Shown: positions 43,919 through 55,821 of the stretch, one piece after another
Layout of the letters: the number at the start of each line of letters is the position of its first letter
How positions within the stretch are numbered: position 1 is the first letter of the stretch
NCBI RefSeq assembly: GCF_001552355.1
Contig: NZ_BCRA01000015.1
Span: forward strand, 1 to 64,000
Length of the DNA: 64,000 nucleotides
DNA from: Microbacterium resistens NBRC 103078
Lineage (GTDB): Bacteria; Actinomycetota; Actinomycetes; Actinomycetales; Microbacteriaceae
Direction of reading: 5' to 3'
Position numbers and translations under genes: made by a program
Notes under the pieces: generated by a model
Told to the model about the DNA's origin: nothing
Databases searched by the model: none
Seen by the model: the letters and a program-made list of their open reading frames with translations, nothing else

Positions 43919-45429
43919 GCGCGGGCCTGAGCCTGTCGGCGCTGCTCGCGGAGCCGGGCACCGGCGGCCTCCGCCTGATCGCGGGGCCCGCGCAGGCGCA
44001 GTGGGAGGCGGTCGCCGTCGAGAGCCGGGAGGAGGATCTGGGCGATCCCGGCACGGGACGCCTCGCGATCCTCATGACGCGGATGCCCGCGACCACGTGG
44101 CAGCAGGACGCGATGATCCGGCGGGTGCGGGACCGCGGCTACACCGCTCTCGCCGTCCCCGGCGCGTCGGAGGTCGATCAGGGAGCGCGCCGCCTCGCCG
44201 ATCGCCTCGGGCTCAGCCTGCTGGACGTGGCCCGGCCGGTCCAGCTCGCGCGGTCCTGCTGGATGCTGATCGAGGCGCGCGACGCCCTCACCCTGGGGCT
44301 GGTGCGGAAGGTGGCGCAGTCGTTCGAATACTCCGCGGCGGACCTCGCCGATCTGCTGCGGCATATCGCGGCGAACCTGGGCCGGGGCGTGGCGCTCATC
44401 GACCGGACCGGCGTGGTGCTGGAGACGGGCGGGCACCTCCGCGAGGAGCTGCATGCGGCGATCGGGTTCGACTCGTGGACCGACCTGGCCCGTGCCGAGG
44501 GCGCGGCGGCGGCGTCCGTCCGCGTCGACAGCCCCGGCCGGACCGGGCTGCGGCTCGCGATCTTCGGGGACGGACTCGGCGAGGCGCAGCTGCAGGCGCT
44601 GTCCGTCGCCGCGGAGATCGCGATGCCCGCCATCGCCGCGCGCATCCTCATCGACGAGGTCGCCGCGGTCAACGACGCGGCGGTGTCCTCTGCGCTGCTG
44701 CGCGACTTCCTGGATCTCCGCGGCGCGGCGGACGACGACGTCGAGCGACGGATGGCGGAGCGCGGGTGGCGGACCCAGGGGCATCATCTGGGGTTCCACA
44801 TGGCCGCGCGCGGCCGGCTGGACCCGTTCTCGCTGCTGCGCTCGCTTCGGGCGGGGCTGGGCGCGATCGACGCCGAGGCGCACGCGACGACCGCCGGACG
44901 GGGTGTGACCGGCTGGCTGACGTTCGCGCAAGCGCCGGGGCCTGCACGCGTGGAGCGGGCGGTGGCCGCGCTGCGGGAGCTCCACGTCGCGGCGATGCGC
45001 GACTTCCCCGTCGCCACCGGGGTGGGCTCGCTGCAGTCCGCCGTCGCCGGGCTGGCCGTGACGCTGGACGAGGCCGGGGATGCGGCGCGCATCGCCGCGG
45101 CGCGCTCGGCGACCGGCTGGTTCGTGCGCGTCGACAGCCTCGGGCTGGAGCAGCTGCTGCTGGCGTGGACGGGAAACGATGCGTTCGTGCCGGCGGCCGA
45201 GTCGCTGCTCGCCCCGCTGCGCGAGGGCGGGGGAGAGCTGCTGACCACCTTGGCGGCGTACCTGGACCATGAGTCGGGGATCGCCGCGACGGCGTCCGCG
45301 CTGGGACTGCACCGCAACACGGTCGCCGTCCGCATCCGCCGGGTGCAGGAGCTGCTCGGCATCGACATGAGCGATCCCGAGGCCCGGCTGGCGCTGCACC
45401 TCGCCTGCCGCGCCGTCCGGATTCCCTGA
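43915..45429 (+). CDS. PucR-family transcriptional regulator
   Basis: 504 residues. An N-terminal PucR-type domain (LSALLAEPGTGGLRLIAG, then ILMTRMPATTWQQDAMIRRV), a central GGDEF-like/CdaR segment and a C-terminal helix-turn-helix: YLDHESGIAATASALGLHRN, then TVAVRIRRVQELLGI. PucR proteins govern purine and other nitrogen-heterocycle catabolism, often as activators of neighbouring genes. It is the last gene of the cassette and the natural candidate to bind the twin palindromes at 37613-37655. GTG start within the preceding gene's stop. Confidence 0.88.
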   Translation: MSAGLSLSALLAEPGTGGLRLIAGPAQAQWEAVAVESREEDLGDPGTGRLAILMTRMPATTWQQDAMIRRVRDRGYTALAVPGASEVDQGARRLADRLGLSLLDVARPVQLARSCWMLIEARDALTLGLVRKVAQSFEYSAADLADLLRHIAANLGRGVALIDRTGVVLETGGHLREELHAAIGFDSWTDLARAEGAAAASVRVDSPGRTGLRLAIFGDGLGEAQLQALSVAAEIAMPAIAARILIDEVAAVNDAAVSSALLRDFLDLRGAADDDVERRMAERGWRTQGHHLGFHMAARGRLDPFSLLRSLRAGLGAIDAEAHATTAGRGVTGWLTFAQAPGPARVERAVAALRELHVAAMRDFPVATGVGSLQSAVAGLAVTLDEAGDAARIAAARSATGWFVRVDSLGLEQLLLAWTGNDAFVPAAESLLAPLREGGGELLTTLAAYLDHESGIAATASALGLHRNTVAVRIRRVQELLGIDMSDPEARLALHLACRAVRIP

Positions 45430-45457
45430 ACCCGGTCGTCACGGGACGCCTCCGGGC

Positions 45458-45535
45458 GCCGAAACCCCCTCTCCCCGCCGAGACCCCCTCCTGAAGTCGT
45501 ATCTGGGAGGGGGCGTCGGCGAGAGGAGGGGGTTT
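45458..45535. repeat. Nested palindromic repeat, copy 2 (right border of catabolic cassette)
   Basis: Same orientation and architecture as copy 1: outer arms AAACCCCCTC (45462-45471) / GAGGGGGTTT (45526-45535), inner arms CCCCCTCC / GGAGGGGG, and the conserved AGTCGTATCTGG loop. In the outer stem an arm change (TTT here, TCT in copy 1) restores full pairing. It begins 28 bases after the PucR stop and may also terminate that transcript. Confidence 0.82.
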
Positions 45536-45580
45536 GGTGGGCAGGGGACGCCGCGCCCGGACAACGTCCGTGGCCGCTCG

Positions 45581-47911
<2,331 letters not shown>

Positions 47912-47970
47912 CGGGCACGCCACGGCGTCCGGGCGGCGCGGGTGACCCCCGCGACCGCACCATCACGCGT

Positions 47971-47990
47971 CGGCGCGAACCGTCGCGCCG
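47971..47990. terminator. Bidirectional terminator between ligA and the helicase gene
   Basis: A perfect 8-bp stem, CGGCGCGA (47971-47978) / TCGCGCCG (47983-47990), with a 4-base loop between convergent genes. No U-run. Confidence 0.45.
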
Positions 47991-48002
47991 CTCGGCCTCG
48001 TG

Positions 48003-49838
48003 TCAGCCCTTGTGGCGGGGCTTGCGGTACGGCCGGTCCTCGTCACGCCGCGGGCGGTCCTCGGCCCGGCGCGGGCGGTCCGCGTCGCGGGGAGCGCGTC
48101 GATCGGCGTCGCGCGGAGCACGGCGGTTCGGCACGCCCCGATCGGGCTTGATCTCGATGAGCCGGCCGGAGATCCGCGTGTCGCGCAGCCGATCGAGGAC
48201 CCCCGGGTCGAGGTTCGCGGGAAGCTCGACGATCGAGAAGTCCGGCTTGATCGAGATCGCGCCGAAGTCGTCGCGGCCCAGCCCGCCCTCGTTCGCCAGG
48301 GCCCCCACGATCTGCCGGGGCTCGACCCGCTGACGGCGGCCGACCTCGATCCGGTACGGCGTGTAGTCGCCGCGTCCGCGCCGTTCGGTCCGCGGTCCGC
48401 GGGCGTCCCTCTCCTTCGTCCGGACGGGACGGTTGTCGGCCGCCACCGCGCGGGCGAGGGGGTCGTTCTCCGGATCCAGGAGCAGCGGCGTCTCGCCTTG
48501 CGCGACGATCGCGAGGGCAGCCGCGACGTCCGCCTCCGGCACGTCGTGATGGCGCACGTAGTGCGCGATGATGTCGCGGAAGCCCTCGATCCGACTCGTC
48601 TCCTGCAGCGCCGCGGTGATCGCGTCGTCGAAGCGGGCGAGTCGGGTCGAGTTCACGTCCTCGGTCGTGGGGAGCGTCATGAGGGTGGGCTGCTGGCGGG
48701 TCGCCTTCTCGATGTGGCCGAGCAGATAGCGCTCACGGGGCGTGATGAAGCTGATGGCATCGCCCGTGCGGCCCGCGCGCCCCGTCCGCCCGATGCGGTG
48801 CACGTAGGACTCGGTGTCCGTGGGGATGTCGAAGTTGACGACGTGGCTGATGCGCTCGACGTCGAGTCCGCGGGCGGCGACATCCGTGGCGACGAGGATG
48901 TCGAGCTTGGCGTCCTTGAGCTGGTTGACGGTGCGCTCTCGGAGGTTCTGCGGGATGTCGCCGTTGATCGCGGCGGCCGAGTATCCGCGGGCGCGCAGCT
49001 TCTCGGCGAGCGTCTCGGTCTCGTTCTTGGTCCGGACGAACACGATCATCCCGTCGAAGTTCTCGACCTCGAGGATGCGGGTGAGCGCGTCCACCTTCTG
49101 CGCATACGAGACGACGAGATAGCGCTGGGTGATGTTCGCGTTGGTGGCGGTCTTCGACTTGACCGAGATCTCCTCGGGATCACGCAGGTACTGCTGCGCG
49201 ATCCGCCGGATCTGTGCGGGCATCGTGGCGGAGAAGAGCGCGACCTGCTTGTCCTCGGGCGTCTGCGCGAGGATCTGCTCGACATCCTCCGCGAAGCCCA
49301 TCTTGAGCATCTCGTCCGCCTCGTCCAGGACGAGGTACTCCAGCTCGGAGAGGTCGAGCGTCCCCTTGGCCAGATGGTCCATGATGCGCCCCGGCGTGCC
49401 GACGACGATGTTCACCCCGCGACGGAGGGCCGACAGCTGCACGCCGTAGCCCTGGCCGCCGTACACGGGGAGGAGGTGGACGCCGCGCATGTGGGCGGAG
49501 TACGACTCGAAGGCCTCGGCGACCTGCAGGGCGAGCTCGCGCGTCGGCGCCAGCACCAGCGCGCGGGGCGTCTTGGCAGAGGTGTCCAGCCGCTCCAGGA
49601 TCGGCAGGGCGAACGCGGCGGTCTTGCCGGTTCCCGTCTGCGCCATCCCGACGACGTCGCGTCCGCTCAGCAGCGTCGGGATCGTGGCCTGCTGGATCGG
49701 CGACGGCGTCTCGTAGCCGAGGTCGCGGATCGCCTTCAGGACAGGACCGGTGATGCCGAGCGCGTCGAAACCGGGCGGCGTCGCGCCGCCCTCGGCGTCG
49801 TCGGGGGAGTCGTTCAGCTGCGCATCGTCAGGGGCCAC
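48003..49838 (-). CDS. DEAD-box RNA helicase (CsdA/DeaD-like)
   Basis: About 611 residues. Q motif and Walker A MAQTGTGKTAAFALP, motif Ib TPGRIMDHL, motif II VLDEADEMLKMGF, SAT motif LFSATMPAQIRRIA and motif VI HRIGRTGRAGRTG. After the core there is a DbpA-type RNA-binding domain (YRIEVGRRQRVEPRQIVGAL) and an Arg/Asp-rich tail with repeated RRAPRDAD units. The GTG at 49838 is chosen because TACGGT (49845-49850) lies six bases upstream; an in-frame start at 49871 is possible. Confidence 0.92.
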   Translation of the reverse strand: MAPDDAQLNDSPDDAEGGATPPGFDALGITGPVLKAIRDLGYETPSPIQQATIPTLLSGRDVVGMAQTGTGKTAAFALPILERLDTSAKTPRALVLAPTRELALQVAEAFESYSAHMRGVHLLPVYGGQGYGVQLSALRRGVNIVVGTPGRIMDHLAKGTLDLSELEYLVLDEADEMLKMGFAEDVEQILAQTPEDKQVALFSATMPAQIRRIAQQYLRDPEEISVKSKTATNANITQRYLVVSYAQKVDALTRILEVENFDGMIVFVRTKNETETLAEKLRARGYSAAAINGDIPQNLRERTVNQLKDAKLDILVATDVAARGLDVERISHVVNFDIPTDTESYVHRIGRTGRAGRTGDAISFITPRERYLLGHIEKATRQQPTLMTLPTTEDVNSTRLARFDDAITAALQETSRIEGFRDIIAHYVRHHDVPEADVAAALAIVAQGETPLLLDPENDPLARAVAADNRPVRTKERDARGPRTERRGRGDYTPYRIEVGRRQRVEPRQIVGALANEGGLGRDDFGAISIKPDFSIVELPANLDPGVLDRLRDTRISGRLIEIKPDRGVPNRRAPRDADRRAPRDADRPRRAEDRPRRDEDRPYRKPRHKG

Positions 49839-49896
49839 TTCCCAACCGTAGCGCCTCGGCTGCGGATCCACCGGCCCCGGGCGGCTCGGGCTCGGC

Positions 49897-51597
49897 TCAG
49901 GATCCGCTCGTGAGGGCCAGGAGCTTGTCCCGCACCTGGCGCCGCAGCACCTTGCCGATCAGGGAGCGCGGAAGCTCGTCGACGACGAAGATCCGCCGCG
50001 GAACCTTGTACGGGGTGAGGATGCTGCGGGCGAACTCGCGGATCGCCTCCACGTCGACGTCCGTCGATCCGTCGACGACGATGGCGGCGACGACCTCCTC
50101 GCCGGAGTGCTCGCTGGGAAGGCCCACGACGGCGGCGTCGGCCACGTCCGGATGCTGGCGCAGCGCGCCCTCCACCTCGGTCGGGGCGACGTTGAAGCCG
50201 CCGGTGATGATGAGCTCCTTGATCCGGTCCACGATCCGCACGAAGCCGTCGTCGTCGATCGTCACGATGTCGCCCGTGCGGAACCAGCCGTCGACGAAGA
50301 CGGCCTCGGTCTCCTCGGGTTTGCCGTAGTAGCCGGAGAACACCTGCGGGCCGCGGACGACGAGCTCGCCGGGGCTTCCCGGGGCGACATCGGTGGTCGG
50401 GTCCTCGGGGTCGACCACCCGGCATTCGGTTCCCGGCAGCGGCAGACCCACGGTGCCGGGCACGCGGTTGTCGGCGACGGGGTTCGCCATCAGGACCGGG
50501 GAGCACTCGCTGAGCCCGTAGCCCTCGACGAGGTAGCCGCCGGTCGCCTCCTCGAACGGGACGACGAGGTCGTGGGACAGCGCCATGGCGCCGGAGATGG
50601 CCACCTCGGTCCCCGCCAGCGAGACCCCCTTGGCACGGGCGGCCGAGAGCAGACGCTCCGCGATCGGCGGGACCAGCGGAAGGAACGTCGCGGGGTGCTT
50701 CCTGGTCACGGCGAGCACGAGATCCGGGTCGAACTTCGGGAACAGGACCAGGCGCGCGCCCATCGACATCGCGAACGTCAGGCAGAGGGTGAGCCCGTAG
50801 GCGTGGAACATCGGCAGCACCGCGTAGACGACGCAGCCGTCTCCGCGCGTGATCGACGGCACCCACGACTGCGCCTGCGCGGCGTTCGCGAGGAGGTTGC
50901 GGTGCGTGAGGGACGCGCCCTTGGGCGTGCCGGTCGTCCCCGACGTGTACTGGATGATCGCGAGGTCGTCGGTCCGCGGTCGCGGGTGCGCGGTGGGCAG
51001 GGGCGCGGCGGCGACGACGGACTCCCAGGGCACGGTGCCGCGCACCCGGGTGGTCAGCGCCGCTCGCGACTCCCGTGCCTTGGCGACCGGCAGCCGCAGC
51101 GCGAGACGCGTGAGCGCGGGCATGGCCCGCGTCACGTCGACCGAGACGAGGTTCGTGACCGCGAGGTCCGCGGGGAACGCCTGGACCGTGTCGACGACCT
51201 TGTTCCAGACGATCGCGTGCTTCGCGCCGTGGTCCTCGAACTGCTTGCGCAGCTCGCGCGGCGTGTACAGCGGGTTGTGCTCGACGACGACGGCGCCCAG
51301 GCGGAGGACCGCGTAGAAGGCGACGATGTGCTGCGGGCAGTTCGGGAGCACGATCGCGACCGGATCGCCCGCGCGCACGCCCCGCGCCGCGAGGCCCGCG
51401 GCGGCGCGCTCGATCGCGGCCTGCAGGTCGCGGTAGCTCGTCGTCCTCCCGAAGAACTCGAGGGCGGGGGCGTCCGGGTAGTCGCGGGCGGAGGCCTCGA
51501 CGATGTCCACGAGCGAGCCCGTGACCGGAGCCAGATCCTCGGGGACCCCGTCGGCGTAGCTGGCGGTCCAGGGGCGCGGCGGGTCGAACGTCGTCAT
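49897..51597 (-). CDS. Long-chain fatty-acid-CoA ligase (AMP-binding)
   Basis: 566 residues of the ANL superfamily, activating a fatty acid as acyl-AMP then acyl-CoA. The P-loop-like motif is YTSGTTGTPKGASLTHRN, with GYGLSECSPV, GELVVRGPQVFSGYYG, DGWFRTGDIVTIDDDG and the C-terminal lysine region LPRSLIGKVLRRQVRD. FadD-like, but the chain-length preference is not determinable. The ATG at 51597 has TAGGCT (51605-51610) seven bases upstream. Divergent from gatC. Confidence 0.9.
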   Translation of the reverse strand: MTTFDPPRPWTASYADGVPEDLAPVTGSLVDIVEASARDYPDAPALEFFGRTTSYRDLQAAIERAAAGLAARGVRAGDPVAIVLPNCPQHIVAFYAVLRLGAVVVEHNPLYTPRELRKQFEDHGAKHAIVWNKVVDTVQAFPADLAVTNLVSVDVTRAMPALTRLALRLPVAKARESRAALTTRVRGTVPWESVVAAAPLPTAHPRPRTDDLAIIQYTSGTTGTPKGASLTHRNLLANAAQAQSWVPSITRGDGCVVYAVLPMFHAYGLTLCLTFAMSMGARLVLFPKFDPDLVLAVTRKHPATFLPLVPPIAERLLSAARAKGVSLAGTEVAISGAMALSHDLVVPFEEATGGYLVEGYGLSECSPVLMANPVADNRVPGTVGLPLPGTECRVVDPEDPTTDVAPGSPGELVVRGPQVFSGYYGKPEETEAVFVDGWFRTGDIVTIDDDGFVRIVDRIKELIITGGFNVAPTEVEGALRQHPDVADAAVVGLPSEHSGEEVVAAIVVDGSTDVDVEAIREFARSILTPYKVPRRIFVVDELPRSLIGKVLRRQVRDKLLALTSGS

Positions 51598-51676
51598 GCT
51601 GTTCAGCCTATTGCGCGGCGTGCGTCCGGGTCGGGTGCCGGCCGCGGCGTCGCGAAGAAGCGTCGCGGGCCTCTCC

Positions 51677-51682
51677 TAGACT
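51677..51682 (+). promoter_or_regulatory. -10 element of gatC (leaderless)
   Basis: TAGACT ending six bases before the GTG at 51689; probably drives the gatCAB operon. Confidence 0.6.
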
Positions 51683-51688
51683 GGAGTC

Positions 51689-51988
51689 GTGTCTGAAATC
51701 ACCCCCGATCTCGTGCGCCACCTCGGTGTGCTCGCGCGCATCCAGCTCTCGGACGACGAGGTGACCGAGTTGACCGGTCAGCTCGACGCCATCGTCGACA
51801 ACATCGCGAAGGTGTCGGAGGTCGCGACCCCGGAGGTCGTGGCGACCAGCCACCCGATCGCCCTGCACAACGTGTTCCGCGATGATGTGCCCGGCCAGAC
51901 GCTCACGATCGAGCAGACGCTGCAGAACGCGCCGGATTCCGACGACGACCGATTCCGGGTCACCGCCATCCTGGGAGAAGAACAGTGA
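51689..51988 (+). CDS. gatC: Aspartyl/glutamyl-tRNA amidotransferase subunit C
   Basis: 99-residue stabilising subunit of GatCAB, which converts Glu-tRNA(Gln) and Asp-tRNA(Asn) to the amidated forms. [22 protein letters not shown], then [14 protein letters not shown], and the [20 protein letters not shown] segment are typical. Overlaps gatA by GTGA; gatC-gatA-gatB is one tight operon. Confidence 0.95.
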   Translation: MSEITPDLVRHLGVLARIQLSDDEVTELTGQLDAIVDNIAKVSEVATPEVVATSHPIALHNVFRDDVPGQTLTIEQTLQNAPDSDDDRFRVTAILGEEQ

Positions 51989-53517
51989 CGGAACGAGCCG
52001 ACAGCGAGATCATCCGCTGGACCGCGGCGGAGCTGGGGGAGCGGATCGCCGCCGGCGACGTCTCCAGCGTGGAGGCCACCCGGGCGCATCTGGACCGCAT
52101 CGCGGCCGTGGACGGCGACGTGCACGCGTTCCTGCACGTCAACGAGGGCGCTGCGGACGCCGCCGCGGAGATCGATCGCCGCCGCGCCGCCGGCGAGGAG
52201 CTCGGCCCGATCGCCGGCGTCCCGCTGGCGATCAAGGACGTCCTGGTCACGACGGATCAGCCCTCGACCAGCGGCTCGAAGATCCTCGAGGGGTACCGGT
52301 CACCGTTCGACGCGACCGTCGTCGCGCGCTCCCGCGCCGCGGGCCTCGTGGCGCTGGGCAAGACGAACATGGACGAGTTCGCCATGGGTTCGTCCACGGA
52401 GCACTCCGCCTACGGCCCCACCCACAACCCGTGGGACCTGGACCGTATCCCCGGGGGATCCGGAGGCGGCTCGGCCGCGGCCGTCGCCGCGTTCGAGGCG
52501 CCGCTGGCCCTCGGCTCCGACACCGGCGGCTCGATCCGACAGCCCGCCCACGTCACCGGCACGGTCGGCGTGAAGCCCACCTATGGCGGCGTCAGCCGGT
52601 ACGGAGCGATCGCTCTGGCCTCGAGCCTGGACCAGGTGGGCCCCGTGACGCGCACGGTGCTGGACGCCGGCCTGCTCCATGACGTGATCGGCGGGCACGA
52701 CCCGAAGGACTCCACGTCGCTCCCGGACGCGTGGCCGTCGTTCGCCGCCGCCGCCCGCGAGGGGGCCACGGGCGAGGTGCTGAAGGGGCTCAAGGTCGGC
52801 GTCGTCGCCGAGCTGCCCGACTCCGGCTTCCAGGACGGCGTCGCGTCGTCGTTCCGTGCGGCGCTCGCCACTCTCGAAGCCCACGGAGCCGAGATCGTCG
52901 AGGTCTCGGCCCCGCACTTCGAGTACGGGGTGGCGGCCTATTACCTGATCCTCCCGGCCGAGGCGTCGAGCAACCTGGCGAAGTTCGACTCCGTGCGCTT
53001 CGGGCTGCGGGTGACGCCGGAGGGCACGCCCACGGTCGAGGACGTGATGTCGGCGACCCGCGAGGCGGGGTTCGGCCCCGAGGTGAAGCGACGGATCATC
53101 CTGGGCACCTATGCGCTGTCCGCGGGCTACTACGACGCGTACTACGGCAGCGCGCAGAAGGTGCGCACGCTCATCCAGCAGGACTTCGCCGCCGCCTTCG
53201 CCCAGGTCGACGTGATCGCCACGCCGTCGGCGCCGACGACCGCGTTCCGGCTGGGCGAGAAGATCGGCGACCCGCTGCAGATGTACCTGAACGATCTGAC
53301 CACGATCCCCGCGAACCTCGCGGGCGTCCCCGGGATCTCCATCCCGTCGGGCCTCGCGCCCGAGGACGGCCTGCCCGTCGGGATCCAGTTCCTCGCCCCC
53401 GCCCGTGAGGACGCGCGCCTGTACCGCGTCGGCGCCGCGCTGGAGGCTCTGCTCGTCGACGCATGGGGAGGACCGCTGCTCGATCGGGCCCCGGTCCTCG
53501 AAGGAGGGAAGCGCTGA
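51985..53517 (+). CDS. gatA: Aspartyl/glutamyl-tRNA amidotransferase subunit A
   Basis: Glutaminase subunit of GatCAB, amidase-signature family. 510 residues. The Ser-cisSer-Lys triad is visible: Lys84 in [12 protein letters not shown], cis-Ser159 in [16 protein letters not shown] and Ser183 in [16 protein letters not shown] start in the gatC stop and a 1-base overlap with gatB. Confidence 0.96.
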   Translation: MTERADSEIIRWTAAELGERIAAGDVSSVEATRAHLDRIAAVDGDVHAFLHVNEGAADAAAEIDRRRAAGEELGPIAGVPLAIKDVLVTTDQPSTSGSKILEGYRSPFDATVVARSRAAGLVALGKTNMDEFAMGSSTEHSAYGPTHNPWDLDRIPGGSGGGSAAAVAAFEAPLALGSDTGGSIRQPAHVTGTVGVKPTYGGVSRYGAIALASSLDQVGPVTRTVLDAGLLHDVIGGHDPKDSTSLPDAWPSFAAAAREGATGEVLKGLKVGVVAELPDSGFQDGVASSFRAALATLEAHGAEIVEVSAPHFEYGVAAYYLILPAEASSNLAKFDSVRFGLRVTPEGTPTVEDVMSATREAGFGPEVKRRIILGTYALSAGYYDAYYGSAQKVRTLIQQDFAAAFAQVDVIATPSAPTTAFRLGEKIGDPLQMYLNDLTTIPANLAGVPGISIPSGLAPEDGLPVGIQFLAPAREDARLYRVGAALEALLVDAWGGPLLDRAPVLEGGKR

Positions 53518-55031
53518 TGGCCGCCGCCGCGCTGATGGACTTCGACAAGGCTCTGGAGCTCTTCGAGCCCGTGCTGGGCTTCGAGGTGCACGTCGAGCTG
53601 AACACCGCGACGAAGATGTTCTCGGACGCGCCGAACCCCGCGAACGAGGCCTACCACGGCGCCGAGCCGAACACGCTGATCGCCCCGGTCGACCTCGGGC
53701 TTCCCGGCTCGCTGCCTGTCGTGAACGCGACCGCGGTGCGTTCCTCGATCAGCCTGGGGCTCGCGCTGGGCTGCTCCATCGCGGAGTCCAGCCGCTTCGC
53801 CCGGAAGAACTACTTCTACCCGGATCTCGGCAAGAACTACCAGATCTCGCAGTACGACGAGCCGATCGCGTTCGAGGGATCCGTCGAGGTGGAGCTGGAG
53901 GACGGCACCCTCGTGACCGTTCCCATCGAACGGGCGCACATGGAGGAGGATGCCGGCAAGCTCACCCACGTGGGCGGGTCCACCGGCCGCATCCAGGGCG
54001 CGGAGTACTCGCTCGTCGACTACAACCGCGCCGGCGTCCCGCTCGTCGAGATCGTCACCAAGCCGATCTTCGGCGCCGAACACCGTGCGCCGGAGATCGC
54101 GAAGGCGTACATCGCCGCGATCCGCGACATCGTCCGCGGGCTCGGCATCTCGGAGGCGCGGATGGAGCGCGGCAATCTGCGCTGCGACGCCAACGTCTCG
54201 CTCCGCCCGCGCGGGCAGGAGAAGCTGGGCACCCGCACCGAGACGAAGAACGTGAACTCGATGCGCTCGGTCGAGCGCGCCGTGCGGTACGAGATCCAGC
54301 GCCAGGCGCAGATCCTCGCGGACGGCGGCACCATCACGCAGGAGACGCGGCACTGGCACGAGGACACGGGGACAACGTCGCCCGGACGTCCCAAGTCCGA
54401 CGCGGACGACTACCGGTACTTCCCGGAGCCGGATCTGCTGCCGGTGCGCCCCTCCCGCGAGCTCGTGGAAGAGCTGCGGGCGGCCCTGCCCGAGCAGCCG
54501 GTCGCCCGTCGGAGGCGGCTGAAGGCGGAGTGGGGCTTCACCGACCTGGAGTTCCAGGACGTCCGCAACGGCGGCCTGCTCGATGAGGTGGCGGCCACCA
54601 TCGCCGCGGGTGCGACGCCGGCGGCGGCCCGCAAGTGGTGGACGGGGGAGATCTCCCGCATCGCCAACGCGCAGGAGCGTGACGCGGCGGATCTCGTGTC
54701 CCCGGAGAACGTCGCCGCGCTGCAGCGGCTGGTGGACGAGGGCACCCTCACCGACAAGCTCGCGCGCCAGGTGCTCGAGGGCGTCATCGCGGGGGAGGGC
54801 ACGCCGCAGGAGGTCGTCGACGCCCGCGGGCTCGCCGTGGTGTCGGATGACGGCGCGCTGATCGCCGCGATCGACGAGGCCCTCGCCGCGCAGCCGGACG
54901 TGCTGGCCAAGATCCGGGACGGCAAGGTGCAGGCTGCGGGCGCGGTGATCGGGGCCGTGATGAAGGCGATGAAGGGCCAGGCCGACGCCGCGCGCGTCCG
55001 GGAGCTCATCCTGGAGCGTGCGGCCCAGTAG
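53517..55031 (+). CDS. gatB: Aspartyl/glutamyl-tRNA amidotransferase subunit B
   Basis: Kinase/transamidase subunit of GatCAB, 504 residues. [81 protein letters not shown] and the C-terminal YqeY-like tail ([20 protein letters not shown]) are typical. Start at 53517 in the gatA stop (TGATG). Confidence 0.96.
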   Translation: MAAAALMDFDKALELFEPVLGFEVHVELNTATKMFSDAPNPANEAYHGAEPNTLIAPVDLGLPGSLPVVNATAVRSSISLGLALGCSIAESSRFARKNYFYPDLGKNYQISQYDEPIAFEGSVEVELEDGTLVTVPIERAHMEEDAGKLTHVGGSTGRIQGAEYSLVDYNRAGVPLVEIVTKPIFGAEHRAPEIAKAYIAAIRDIVRGLGISEARMERGNLRCDANVSLRPRGQEKLGTRTETKNVNSMRSVERAVRYEIQRQAQILADGGTITQETRHWHEDTGTTSPGRPKSDADDYRYFPEPDLLPVRPSRELVEELRAALPEQPVARRRRLKAEWGFTDLEFQDVRNGGLLDEVAATIAAGATPAAARKWWTGEISRIANAQERDAADLVSPENVAALQRLVDEGTLTDKLARQVLEGVIAGEGTPQEVVDARGLAVVSDDGALIAAIDEALAAQPDVLAKIRDGKVQAAGAVIGAVMKAMKGQADAARVRELILERAAQ

Positions 55032-55041
55032 GGCGCGACCG

Positions 55042-55761
55042 ATGGCCCGAACGAGGAACGGGGCGTACCCGATCGCGTACAGCGATGACGTCCGCGGAGG
55101 GATCGCGGCGCTCGTCGCGGCACCGATCGTGGTCGTCCCGTTCGTCGTCTCCGTCGTCGGGCAGGACCGGCTGGCGTCCGGTTCGGTGCTGTTGGCGGTC
55201 TGCGCGATGTTCCTCGTCTCCACGGGGATCTATCTCGTCTGGACCCACGTGCTGTTCGTCCGCACCGCAGCCGATCGCGCGCTGCGGATCGCGAGCGCGC
55301 AGCACCATCGGCCGTCGGGGCTGCTGACGCGTCTGCTGGGGTTCGGCGCAGCCGAGAACTGGGCCGTCTCCGCGGCGGCCGCGGCGATCGTGGTCGCGAT
55401 CGCCGCGTCGACCACTCCGGACGCGGGCCACGGACTGCTGATGCCGGCCATCGTGCTGCTCACCGCCGCCGGGGCATGGGCGACGATGGTCTACGCCTTC
55501 GCGCTGCGATACTTCCGGCTGCACGCCGGGGGAGAACGCATCGCCTTCGATCTCGACGACGATCCGCGGTTCATCGACTTCGTGTCCATGTCGGTGATGA
55601 TCTCCGCCGTCGGCGCGATCTCGGGCGGAACACCGCGCACGCGCGCCGGCCTCAGCGCAGTGCGCGTCCACACGGTGATCGCGTTCGCCTTCAACGCGGT
55701 GGTGGTCGCGATGACGGTGTCGATCCTCGCCTCCCTGGTCGCCGCCGCCGCGCAGCGCTGA
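55042..55761 (+). CDS. DUF1345-like membrane protein
   Basis: About 239 residues with roughly five transmembrane helices (30-50, 58-78, 108-128, 138-160, 210-232) and the conserved-looking loop FIDFVSMSVMISAVGAISGG after HAGGERIAFDLDDDPRFIDF. Matches DUF1345 in length and in the acidic loop before the FxSxxxM segment; function unknown. The ATG at 55042 lies after the gatB stop, while an in-frame GTG at 55018 would overlap gatB. Confidence 0.72.
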   Translation: MARTRNGAYPIAYSDDVRGGIAALVAAPIVVVPFVVSVVGQDRLASGSVLLAVCAMFLVSTGIYLVWTHVLFVRTAADRALRIASAQHHRPSGLLTRLLGFGAAENWAVSAAAAAIVVAIAASTTPDAGHGLLMPAIVLLTAAGAWATMVYAFALRYFRLHAGGERIAFDLDDDPRFIDFVSMSVMISAVGAISGGTPRTRAGLSAVRVHTVIAFAFNAVVVAMTVSILASLVAAAAQR

Positions 55762-55821
55762 CCGGAAGCATCGCACCGCTCGGCGGCGTGCCGTGTCGGT
55801 GGCCTGCGCGAGAATGGGCGT

